From NCBI GenBank assembly GCA_002011165.2, contig MTMI02000001.1:92174-156173 (forward strand): 64,000 bases of DNA. Direction: 5' to 3'. Under the pieces are notes generated by a model that did not search any database, had not been told where the DNA came from, and saw only the letters and a program-made list of their open reading frames with translations. Position 1 is the stretch's first letter. The number at the start of each line of letters is the position of its first letter. This document shows positions 9,632 to 18,409 of this stretch, in pieces. The stretch comes from Candidatus Mnemosynella biddleae (lineage in GTDB: Archaea; Halobacteriota; Archaeoglobi; Mnemosynellales; Mnemosynellaceae). Both the position numbers and the translations under genes were made by a program.

Positions 9632-10284
9632 TTGCTCTGCATATAATCGCTGAGAACAGACCAGGAGTTCTCAGAGATATAACTCAGGTGATAGCATCGA
9701 AAGGTGGGAATATCACCTATCTACAATCTTTTATTGTTGAAAGGGGTGTAAACGAGGGGAAGAGCAGTATTTATGCTGAAATTGAGAATATAAAGGCTGA
9801 AGATGTTCTCAATGATATTCGAGATCTACCAGTTGTTTACAATGCTGAAGAAGTTCCGCCCTTCATAGATGTTTACGGAAAACGAGTGATTATCATTGGT
9901 GCAGGCGCTCAGGTTGCTCAAGTTGCTATGGGAGCAATCAGCGAGGCTGATAGGCATAACATCAGAGGTGAGAGGATTAGTGTAGACACAATTCCGCTTG
10001 TGGGAGAAGAAACAATAGGAACAGCTGTAAATGCTGTTTCAAGGCTTCACAGAGCCTCAATTCTTGTTCTCGCTGGATCTCTGATGGGAGGAAGTATTAG
10101 TAAAGAAGTTGATAGATTGAGATCTCTGGGAATCCCAGTCATTTCCCTAAATATGGCTGGAAGTGTTCCAGAACATGCAGATCTTGTTGTAACTGATCCA
10201 GTTCAAGCCGGAACTTTTGCGGTGATGCATATAGCAGAGACTGCATCATTTGATATTTCTAAGTTGAAAAAAAGGAGATTCTAA
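9604..10284 (+). CDS. ACT-domain-containing protein
   Basis: N-terminal LHIIAENRPGVLRDITQVIASKGGNITYLQSF is a typical ACT domain. The C-terminal region VIIIGAGAQVAQVAMGAISEADRHNIRGERISVDTIPLVGEE is conserved-looking. Confidence 0.8.
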   Translation: MGEKSRKDLIALHIIAENRPGVLRDITQVIASKGGNITYLQSFIVERGVNEGKSSIYAEIENIKAEDVLNDIRDLPVVYNAEEVPPFIDVYGKRVIIIGAGAQVAQVAMGAISEADRHNIRGERISVDTIPLVGEETIGTAVNAVSRLHRASILVLAGSLMGGSISKEVDRLRSLGIPVISLNMAGSVPEHADLVVTDPVQAGTFAVMHIAETASFDISKLKKRRF

Positions 10285-10991
10285 AAACTTAAACACTCAA
10301 ACTCCTTCAATCTCTCCTTCAACTCATCCTCCATTCTCCTCTTAACCTCTTCCAGCTTCATTCTAAGTTCCTCTGAGATTTCCTCTTTGAGAATAGAGTT
10401 TACGAGTTGAAGAACATGATTTGCTCCTGCAACTTCTTTATCACAATCTCTTCCAAATCTTGGGGCTCTACAATTATAACAGATGGAGAGAGCGAATCTA
10501 TTCAGATTCTCCTCGCTGATCTCCTTACCTATAATCTCTTTAACTGCTTCTCTTGTTGAAGTGCATGGAGATTCTCTGAGAATTTCTACGTTTTCCAATT
10601 TTCTTCCTTTTAGCTTAACTTTAAATTCTGGAATTCCGAAATGCTTTGCATACTCGTCAATCTCCTCAATTCCAGTATCATCTCTTAGCATACACATAGT
10701 TTTTGGAATGACAATCCTAGAATTGATCTCATGAATCTGTCTGTGAAAACCTCTTCCGAAAGATACACCGAGAATCATTGGTTTTCTCTTCTCTGCAACC
10801 GATAGAACAACGTCAGGGTGGCGATGATATGAAATGTAGAGATTGCACTCCGGTAACTCTACTTCAAGTTCATCATCTATAATCTGTGAGAGAGGCATCG
10901 GAATGAAGATCCACTCCACTCTGAAGACTCTCCCAATGTTCTTATATGCTCTATCTCCGTATTTCCCATCACTAATTATCCCAATCCTCAT
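10281..10991 (-). CDS. DUF166-like protein
   Basis: 236 aa, MRIGIISDGKYGDRAYKNIGRVF... CYNCRAPRFGRDCDKEVAGANHVLQLVNS; resembles archaeal DUF166. Confidence 0.65.
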   Translation of the reverse strand: MRIGIISDGKYGDRAYKNIGRVFRVEWIFIPMPLSQIIDDELEVELPECNLYISYHRHPDVVLSVAEKRKPMILGVSFGRGFHRQIHEINSRIVIPKTMCMLRDDTGIEEIDEYAKHFGIPEFKVKLKGRKLENVEILRESPCTSTREAVKEIIGKEISEENLNRFALSICYNCRAPRFGRDCDKEVAGANHVLQLVNSILKEEISEELRMKLEEVKRRMEDELKERLKEFECLSF

Positions 10992-10994
10992 GCA

Positions 10995-11162
10995 TCAGAA
11001 TCTCCTTATGTCTTTCAATTTTTTCTCACAATCAAAGCAGTATTTCTTTTCGAGATCTGTAAGAAATTCCTTTCCACAGTCTTTACATCTGACTTTTTTC
11101 AGCGAACTCCTATATTTCGCAAGAGTTGGAACATCAAAACATCTGCACTCTTCGAATTTCAT
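10995..11162 (-). CDS. Small zinc-ribbon-like protein (55 aa), not in ORF track
   Basis: My translation: MKFEECRCFDVPTLAKYRSSLKKVRCKDCGKEFLTDLEKKYCFDCEKKLKDIRRF*. Three CxC/CxxC knuckles; lies directly upstream of the DUF166-like gene on the same strand. Confidence 0.65.
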   Translation of the reverse strand: MKFEECRCFDVPTLAKYRSSLKKVRCKDCGKEFLTDLEKKYCFDCEKKLKDIRRF

Positions 11163-11262
11163 TTTCACTCAGCTCCAAAATCATTCTCGCAAATCGTTGA
11201 GATTTAATCCATTTTATATGTTGCTGTTTTTCTCTATCCATGAGTCTGATATGAATGTTAAA

Positions 11263-11946
11263 CTAAAAAAGTAGATCAGAAAGCAGAGATCTCTCCACAT
11301 CACAGAGCTCTGAGAACTCGCACTTTGGGCACTTTTCCTTCTTTGGCGGAAGTTTTCCACTGTAAATCGAGAATATTTTATCTCTTATTCTAATTACATT
11401 TCTTCTATCTGAAAATCTGATTTTTTGTTCTCTGATGATACCATAAGGTGCATAATCCACGTATCCTTTTCTAACTCTTCCAAATCGCTCTTCAGCAAGC
11501 ATTGCATATGCAGTTAACTTTATTCTGTCAGATCTATAGATTCCCTGAGATGGGGGTTTGGAAGTTCTTAAAATAACGGGAATTGGTTCATCAGAAAGAA
11601 CAATTTTATCTAGAATTCCGCTCATTCTGAGTCTTTCTGAGAAGAGTTCGACATCAATTTCATAATTTTCTTCCTTGTAATTTTCAGAACATCGTAGTTT
11701 AACGGCTCTAAAGATCTCGAGATCTTCACTCTTCAGATAAGGATGAGTTTGAAGAATTGTTTTAAAAACATCCGAAATTTCAATCTTATTTGGATACAAA
11801 GAGTATCGAGAAAATACCTCTTTCCAGAAAATTCTTTTGAGAGATTCTTCCTTTTTCTCTTCTAAATTATATCCATTAACCACGAAATATACCATTCTAG
11901 GACATCTTAAATAGAGTGAGATGTCTGAGACTCTTACGAATGACAT
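11263..11946 (-). CDS. Cas4-like / DUF83 (RecB-family) protein, active site apparently degenerate
   Basis: N-terminal RVSDISLYLRCPRMVYF, C-terminal CPKCEFSELCD (Fe-S type cysteines), core GILDKIVLSDEPIPVILRTSKPPSQGIYRSDRIKLTAYAMLAEERFG. Confidence 0.7.
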   Translation of the reverse strand: MSFVRVSDISLYLRCPRMVYFVVNGYNLEEKKEESLKRIFWKEVFSRYSLYPNKIEISDVFKTILQTHPYLKSEDLEIFRAVKLRCSENYKEENYEIDVELFSERLRMSGILDKIVLSDEPIPVILRTSKPPSQGIYRSDRIKLTAYAMLAEERFGRVRKGYVDYAPYGIIREQKIRFSDRRNVIRIRDKIFSIYSGKLPPKKEKCPKCEFSELCDVERSLLSDLLF

Positions 11947-12010
11947 TTAATTTTGATTTTTACTGAGAAGAAATAAAGTTTTATATAAACTTCCAAAGAA
12001 TGAGAAAGGT

Positions 12011-12676
12011 ATGCTAAAAATTCTTGCAATTATCCATGCGGAAAATGAAAGGATGGGGTTCATAGAAGATTTTCTCGAAGAGAAAGAAATTGAATATGAA
12101 TATTTGAGATATTACAGAGGAGAGAATATAAAGAGATGGGATTTCACCCATTTAATCATCATGGGAGGGCCTATGGGAGCATACGAAGAGAAAAAATATC
12201 CTTTTCTCGAAGAAGAAAAGAGAGTTATTCTAAGAGCTTTTAAAAGGAATATTCCAATTCTTGGAATTTGTCTTGGAGCACAGTTAATAGCAAGATCTCT
12301 TGGCTCAAGAGTCTACCCGCATATCAGAGAGATTGGATGGTTTAAGATTTGGAAGAATGAGAGAGATGAGATCGCAGAAGAGATTCCAGAAGAATTTTAC
12401 ACTTTCCAGTGGCATAATGACACCTTTGAAATTCCAAATAATGCTAAAATGATTTTCACAGGAGATCCAGTAAAGAATCAAGGATTTAGAATAGGAAATG
12501 CCATTGCACTTCAATTCCATCCAGAAGTCACGAGAGAGATGATAAAGGACTGGATTTCGGATGAAGAGTGTCTCACTGAGGATGAAAAGAAGAGAATTTT
12601 GAAGGACACAGAGAAATATATTAAAGAATCTCAAAAGATCTGCAGAAGATTGATGAATAATTTCTTGAAAATTTGA
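12011..12676 (+). CDS. Class I glutamine amidotransferase-like protein
   Basis: LIIMGGPMGAYEEKKYPFL, ILGICLGAQLIARSLG, ALQFHPEVT. Confidence 0.9.
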   Translation: MLKILAIIHAENERMGFIEDFLEEKEIEYEYLRYYRGENIKRWDFTHLIIMGGPMGAYEEKKYPFLEEEKRVILRAFKRNIPILGICLGAQLIARSLGSRVYPHIREIGWFKIWKNERDEIAEEIPEEFYTFQWHNDTFEIPNNAKMIFTGDPVKNQGFRIGNAIALQFHPEVTREMIKDWISDEECLTEDEKKRILKDTEKYIKESQKICRRLMNNFLKI

Positions 12677-12750
12677 TGGGGCAGCGCAGATTTGAACTGC
12701 GGTCCAGGCCTCCCAAAGGCCCGAGGATAACCAGGCTACCCTACTGCCCC
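12677..12750 (-). tRNA. tRNA-Pro (anticodon UGG)
   Basis: Reverse complement GGGGCAG...GGGCC-TTTGGGA-GGCCT...CGCAGTTCAAATCTGCG-CTGCCCC-A folds as a tRNA with anticodon TGG. Confidence 0.93.
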
Positions 12751-12959
12751 ACGATAAATAGAGATAACAGAGAGAATATTTAAAGGTTTTAGTCCTGCTA
12801 AGATAACTTATTGAAGAGATTCTGTGATGTTTTCTTACCCAATTCCTAATTAAATGAGTTTTTCTATAGAAATCTCTCTTCAAATCCATCTAAATCCAAA
12901 ATCAACCTCTCTCATCAAATCAGGAATCTAATGTTCTTTCATCTCTTAACTCAAATTTT

Positions 12960-13204
12960 CTTTTAATTCAACAGTGTTAATGATGAATTCTGGTTTAAAT
13001 CTCTTCATTTCAATCTTCTATCTCAACAGAATTTCTTCTTTTTATCTTTTCTTCTCTTAAAGAGGAGAAAATTTGAAAAGAAGAAAAATTAGAGAATCAG
13101 GGATATTTATAAATGAACTTCATCTTTAGAGATTCCTGACATCTTATAAAGGAGAGAAGCTCCAGAAAAGATTTTTATTGAGAAAGAAGAGAAAATTAGT
13201 GATG
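12960..13204 (+). promoter_or_regulatory. Probable CRISPR leader
   Basis: AT-rich, non-coding sequence directly upstream of the most regular end of the array. It includes a TATA-like ATATTTATAAATG and ends ...GAGAAAATTAGTGATG before repeat 1. The degenerate repeats are at the opposite end. Confidence 0.6.
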
Positions 13205-14768
13205 GTTGAAATCAGACTAAAATAGGATTGAAATCTTTATCAGGAAGCAGAACTATCGCATCTGCAGAAGCTGTTGAAATCAGACTAAAATAGGATTGAA
13301 ATGAAGTTTATCTGAAATACGAGCTGCAAGCTTTCTGGTTGAAATCAGACTAAAATAGGATTGAAATAGCCCTTCTTGCCCGGTGTGCTTGTGAGTATGT
13401 CTAAAACCTGTTGAAATCAGACTAAAATAGGATTGAAATTGAGTCGTACTTAACAGAATGGTTGGGAATTACGTTGAAATCAGACTAAAATAGGATTGAA
13501 ATGCTTTAAGTAGTCTGCGAGCACGTGCAAGAACATACCGTTGAAATCAGACTAAAATAGGATTGAAATGAGGCACCATCTACGTAGAATGTCTTGTTCG
13601 GAGGAACAGTTGAAATCAGACTAAAATAGGATTGAAATCTTTTTCATGGATCTGGAACTCTACTCTCGAGTTTGGTTGAAATCAGACTAAAATAGGATTG
13701 AAATTCTTGGTCAGATGTCATGGAGCTCAGGAGCAGAAAGGTTGAAATCAGACTAAAATAGGATTGAAATTTTCCATGGGCAATAAGATACGACTACTAC
13801 TATCCATAGTTGAAATCAGACTAAAATAGGATTGAAATCACGTCTACTTTATCACTCCCATCTAAGCCCGTAACTGTTGAAATCAGACTAAAATAGGATT
13901 GAAATGTGATTGCATTCACCATATCTTCCGTGACTGCAACTCGTTGAAATCAGACTAAAATAGGATTGAAATTATTTACCGAGCTGGGGCGATGTAATGG
14001 AGCTAAGGAGTTGAAATCAGACTAAAATAGGATTGAAATAACGGGAGTGGGAGTGCAAGAACTGCGTCTACAACGTGTTGAAATCAGACTAAAATAGGAT
14101 TGAAATAATAGCGGAAGCTCAGAATTCTCTGAAGAGGACATGTTGAAATCAGACTAAAATAGGATTGAAATTGATTCGACGGCTGCGTACATGACAGGAT
14201 TCGTTACGTGAGTTGAAATCAGACTAAAATAGGATTGAAATGATCCTGATATTCCACCGCCCCCTTCTCGACGTGAGTTGAAATCAGACTAAAATAGGAT
14301 TGAAATATTGTATATTCTTTTTTGAATGGTGGAGATACTTTAGTTGAAATCAGACTAAAATAGGATTGAAATATTTCAGGCGTGCTCAAAGCTGTTGGCG
14401 GTTATTTGTTGAAATCAGACTAAAATAGGATTGAAATGTGATCTATAAGCTCTTTAAGAGGTGAGGAAATGAGTTGAAATCAGACTAAAATAGGATTGAA
14501 ATCAACTAAAAGCAGCAATGGATAAACACATGCTTTTGTTGAAATCAGACTAAAATAGGATTGAAATTCTCCAACCCTCCTCATCTTTTTCTCGATCTCG
14601 TGATTGTTGAAATCAGACTAAAATAGGATTGAAATCGTTCCATTCTGATTGCCTTTTCAAGACCCTTTTCGAGTTGAAATCAGACTAAAATAGGATTGAA
14701 AGAACCCTCAGACGTTCCGCAGGTCATTCCTTTCCCTCGTTGAAATCAGACTAAGATAGGATTGAAAG
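13205..14768 (+). CRISPR. CRISPR array: 24 repeats, 23 spacers
   Basis: 30-nt repeat GTTGAAATCAGACTAAAATAGGATTGAAAT. By my count there are 24 copies (first 13205-13234, last 14739-14768), with spacers of 33-42 nt. The last two repeats deviate (T30G in both, plus one internal A>G in the last), marking the distal end. Confidence 0.99.
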
Positions 14769-14854
14769 CAGATGACCGGATAAATGGCATTGAAGTCCTT
14801 CAGTGTCTGGATCCAGAAAACACTGTGAGATTTAGAATCATCAGAGAAAGATGA
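14769..14854 (+). pseudogene. C-terminal remnant of an unidentified CDS abutting the last CRISPR repeat
   Basis: The frame reads ...ADDRINGIEVLQCLDPENTVRFRIIRER* and its TGA overlaps the ATG of the following gene remnant (aagATGAag), as in an operon. It has no 5' part because the CRISPR repeats begin. Confidence 0.45.
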
Positions 14855-15297
14855 AGAGTGTTGGGTGGCTTAAGAGTTATATTAGGGAGAAGGGAATTGA
14901 TGCAAAAATCATAGAAGTCGGAAAAGCTTCAACTGTTAACGAGGCTGCAGAAGAATTTGATGCAGTAAAAGATAGATAATAAAATCCATTGTTCTCATTG
15001 CAGAAGATGAAGCTATAATTGCAATTGTTACCGGCACGTCATCTGTTGATTTGAAGGGGATCAAAGAGCTGATCGAAAAGAAAGTGGAGGGCGCAGGAAG
15101 AGAGGAGGTTTTACATCTCACTGATTTCCCAGCTGACGGTGTTCGTCTATAGGGCACGAATCAAGGTAATCCTTGATGAAAGAGTTCTAAGGAATGAGAG
15201 AGTTTACAGCGGTGGAGGAGGTGAGAGACATCTGCTCCTAATCTCTCCTTCTGAGATTGTGAGAGATGGAGCAATTGTAGCGAGGATAAGGAAGTAA
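14851..15297 (+). pseudogene. YbaK/EbsC (aminoacyl-tRNA deacylase-like) pseudogene
   Basis: Three consecutive segments in shifting frames: MKSVGWLKSYIREKGIDAKIIEVGKASTVNEAAEEFDAVKDR* / IIKSIVLIAEDEAIIAIVTGTSSVDLKGIKELIEKKVEGAGREEVLHLTDFPADGVRL* / VFVYRARIKVILDERVLRNERVYSGGGGERHLLLISPSEIVRDGAIVARIRK*. Together they match the YbaK-like order of motifs. Confidence 0.75.
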
Positions 15298-15300
15298 AAT

Positions 15301-16215
15301 CTAGTGTCTCTCAACCAAATAAACTCCAGTCATTGTCAAAATCCCTCCTAAAGCTGTAAAAATTCCTATCTCTTCTCCCAGCACAGAAAAAGCCATTATT
15401 GCCGTGAAAAAAGGAATAATGTACACGAAAACAGCTACTTTTGTTGCCTCCATTGCGGTCAAGGCGGAGTACCATACCAGATAAGCAAAGACTGAGCAGA
15501 GAAGGGAGAGGTACAGCAAAGAAATCCAGGCGGTCATGCTCAAAGAAAGCGGGTTTACAATACCTTCGTAGAGAGCAAATGGAAAGAGTAGGATTGAGCC
15601 AATTGCAAAGGCGTAGGCTGTAAGAACGTCTGGGTTGTACTTCTCCAGCAAACTCTTCCCCAAGATTGTGTAGAGAGCCCATAGAAACCCATCGAAAATT
15701 ATCAGCACGTCACCAGTAAGAGTTTCACTGCTGAAAAATTCGAATTCCCCTTTCGAAACCACCAACATAACACCAAGAAAAGATAAGCAAAGACCGAGAG
15801 TTTTAAGCTTCGTAAACCTCTCACCAAGGAAAAGGGACATCACTGCTATGAAAATAACCGATGTATTCATGAGTATTGAAGAATTCGTGGCTGTTGTGTA
15901 TGTGAGAGCTACAAACTGAACTGCATAGAGTAAAGTAACTCCCGTAATGGCCAAAATTACGATACGGGGTATATCCTCTATCTTAACAGACTTCAATCTC
16001 TTTTTTAAGTAAACCGCTAGGAGAAGAACTGGTGAAGCTAGGATGAACCTATAAAATGCCAGATTGTACGGCTTAATTTCTTGAAGACCGATTTTTATGA
16101 AGATGAACGAGCCTGCCCAGATGAGCATTGTAAGGAGTAATGCAATTATGTACATTCTCTGTAGCTCTTCTTTTGTCCCCATTGCTTCTGCACCTCTAAA
16201 CCTTAAAGATGACAT
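15301..16215 (-). CDS. DMT-superfamily (EamA-like) transporter
   Basis: 304 aa with about 10 hydrophobic segments and two EamA-type halves (LIWAGSFIFIKIGLQEIKPYNLAFYRFI; VFVYIIPFFTAIMAFSVLGEEIG). The start may be downstream at MGTKEEL. Confidence 0.9.
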   Translation of the reverse strand: MSSLRFRGAEAMGTKEELQRMYIIALLLTMLIWAGSFIFIKIGLQEIKPYNLAFYRFILASPVLLLAVYLKKRLKSVKIEDIPRIVILAITGVTLLYAVQFVALTYTTATNSSILMNTSVIFIAVMSLFLGERFTKLKTLGLCLSFLGVMLVVSKGEFEFFSSETLTGDVLIIFDGFLWALYTILGKSLLEKYNPDVLTAYAFAIGSILLFPFALYEGIVNPLSLSMTAWISLLYLSLLCSVFAYLVWYSALTAMEATKVAVFVYIIPFFTAIMAFSVLGEEIGIFTALGGILTMTGVYLVERH

Positions 16216-16443
16216 TCAAAAAACTTTGAAACAAATAACTTATGATCTCAATTTCGATGGAGTATGTTTGATTTAATAGAGGCTATTGTGGGCCATTAAA
16301 TGAGATTAATGATGAAAAGTAAAGGTTATACCAAAGTTGAAAAGATAGTTGTGGAACATGAGTTTGCTCCAACTACAATCAAGCTCCTTTCTAATATTTT
16401 TACTAATATTTGAGTGATCATCAATCACTTGTTTACGAAGTAT

Positions 16444-16473
16444 GCTGAATTCAGACTAAGATGGGATTGAAAT
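16444..16473 (+). repeat. Isolated degenerate CRISPR repeat
   Basis: GCTGAATTCAGACTAAGATGGGATTGAAAT against array repeat GTTGAAATCAGACTAAAATAGGATTGAAAT: 26/30 identical. It shares the internal A>G change with the terminal array repeat. Confidence 0.85.
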
Positions 16474-16525
16474 CGAGAGTTGGAAATTGTCACAAAGCAC
16501 TTTTGAGGATATGAGGTTTTATTTT

Positions 16526-18409
16526 TTAAATTTTTATAATTTCGCCTGTTCTTTCGTAAGTCCTTATTCCATCGGGAAGTCTCTTGGAGAATTCCTTCGA
16601 TCTTAAAACTGAGAGGAACTCTTGAACTGTTGATTCTTCAAGTCTTTCTATAGGAATTAAGAAATCATATTCCTCTTCGGTTAAAGGAGTGAAAAAGAGA
16701 TTATACCGAAGTGCCACATATTTCAGTCCGATTCCCGCATCAGCTCTTCCAGTAGAGATATAATAAGCTAAGGACGAGTGAGTCTTCACAACAACTTCAT
16801 ATCCTTTGAGATTTCTTCTGAGGTTCTCTGCTTCAATTCCTCTTTTTTCTGCAAGCTCTTCTATCAGCCTATCGAGAAGTAATCTCGTCCCAGATCCGGG
16901 ATTTCTATTAACAATTCTTAAATCTTTATCTACGATCTCCTCGAATGATGAGAGCGGAACTGATGAAATTATTCCCTGTTCCCTCAAATAGCCCTTCACA
17001 AGAACACAATTCTTCAACCCATATTCTCTTGCTTGAAGAAGATTATCTCCCAAATGAATTCCAGAAATATCTGGAATTCCTCTCCTCATCACCATTAACC
17101 CACCAGTTGAACCAAGGTTCACAATTTTCATCTCACACTCCATCAGCTCATCTATGAGTTCTACTCCCGGACAGTGACTTCCCATAAAGAGGATATCGGG
17201 AATTCTCTTTTCACTAAAAAGCGTAACTTCGAGCTCTTCTCCCTCATCAATCACTTCAACATTTTCTGGAATTTCTACAAAGCCTTCTGCCTCAGAGAGA
17301 GAGGTTATAGCTCCAGAGGATTTGAAAACTGGATAGCATTTATCCCTGAAAACGCCAACCGGCAAAATCTGCCTCCTTCCATCCAATCTCATTTTTGATG
17401 TCAATTTCATTCTGATTTTCTTTCTTTCATCTCTTAGATGCATTGCTCTTCTGAATAGTGGTTCAACGAAGTAAATGAATATTGAGAGAGCTGAAGTAGG
17501 ATAGCCGGGAAGTGAAAAAACTGGTCTTCCGTTAACTATACCAACTAAAAAAGGCTTTCCTGGTCTTATGTTAACTCCGTGAAAAAGGAGTTGACCTTTT
17601 CTTTCAATGATCTTTGGAAAGAGGTCTGCAACACCTACGGAAGTGCTTCCTGATGTTATCACTGCATGACATTCAAGAGCTGCTCTCTCAAGTGTCTCCT
17701 CAATCTCCCTCTCGTCATCCCCAATTATTCCATAATCCACCGGAGTGCATCCTATGAGTTTGAGAGATGATGAAATTGAGTAACGATTGACATCATAAAT
17801 TTTGGCTTCTTCCAGCTCTTTTCTACAATCAATTATTTCATCTCCTGTCGAGAATATTCCAACTTTCAGAGAGAGAACTCTAATCCTCGAGATTCCAGAA
17901 GCTGCGAGAACACCTATGTGATGAGGTGAAATTAGAGTGTATCTCTTGAGAATTCTTTCTCCTCCAGAGATGTCTCCTCCCGCGCTCATCACGTTTTCGA
18001 ATCTTCTTACAGCTTTCAGAACTTTCACATGCGTGTTTTCCACTATACAATCCTCAATCATAACAACAGCGTCAGCACCTTTCGGCATCATAGCACCAGT
18101 TGCAATTTCTATCGCCTCTCCACTCTCTATTTCTATTTCTGGCTTCTCTCCCGGAAGGACTTTCCCCTTGATTCTCAATGATTTGGGAGAGTCTTCTCTT
18201 GCATCAAAAGTATCTGATGCTCTAACTGCAAATCCATCCATTGAGGCCCTTTCAAAAGGAGGTACGTCAATCGGAGAGAAAATAGATTCAGCAGATACTC
18301 TTCCAAGTGATTCAAGAAGAGGGACTTCTTCAATTTCTGGTTTGAGCTCCAAGGAGAAGAGAATTCTTTTCGCTTCTTCAACTGAGATTAGTCTTCTATA
18401 TTTACTCAA
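16526..18409 (-). CDS. Molybdopterin biosynthesis MoeA-like protein fused to a C-terminal periplasmic-binding-protein-like domain
   Basis: The MoeA part contains PPFERASMDGFAVRASDT and SLPGYPTSALSIF. The C-terminal part GSHCPGVELIDELM...RNPGSGTRLLLDRLIEELA...ADAGIGLKYVA is PBP-like. Confidence 0.9.
   Translation of the reverse strand: MSKYRRLISVEEAKRILFSLELKPEIEEVPLLESLGRVSAESIFSPIDVPPFERASMDGFAVRASDTFDAREDSPKSLRIKGKVLPGEKPEIEIESGEAIEIATGAMMPKGADAVVMIEDCIVENTHVKVLKAVRRFENVMSAGGDISGGERILKRYTLISPHHIGVLAASGISRIRVLSLKVGIFSTGDEIIDCRKELEEAKIYDVNRYSISSSLKLIGCTPVDYGIIGDDEREIEETLERAALECHAVITSGSTSVGVADLFPKIIERKGQLLFHGVNIRPGKPFLVGIVNGRPVFSLPGYPTSALSIFIYFVEPLFRRAMHLRDERKKIRMKLTSKMRLDGRRQILPVGVFRDKCYPVFKSSGAITSLSEAEGFVEIPENVEVIDEGEELEVTLFSEKRIPDILFMGSHCPGVELIDELMECEMKIVNLGSTGGLMVMRRGIPDISGIHLGDNLLQAREYGLKNCVLVKGYLREQGIISSVPLSSFEEIVDKDLRIVNRNPGSGTRLLLDRLIEELAEKRGIEAENLRRNLKGYEVVVKTHSSLAYYISTGRADAGIGLKYVALRYNLFFTPLTEEEYDFLIPIERLEESTVQEFLSVLRSKEFSKRLPDGIRTYERTGEIIKI

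Noticed and set aside
12305-12889. 194-aa minus-strand ORF
   Set aside because: It runs antisense through the GATase gene and across the tRNA-Pro gene; composition does not look like a protein.
12960-13204. Self-complementary stretch TTTTCTTCTCTTAAAGAGGAGAAAATTTGAAAAGAAGAAAA in the leader as an IS terminal repeat
   Set aside because: No transposase or target duplication; purine/pyrimidine-rich AT sequence is common in archaeal leaders.
14936-15157. 73-aa minus-strand ORF
   Set aside because: Antisense within the YbaK-like pseudogene; no independent coding signal.
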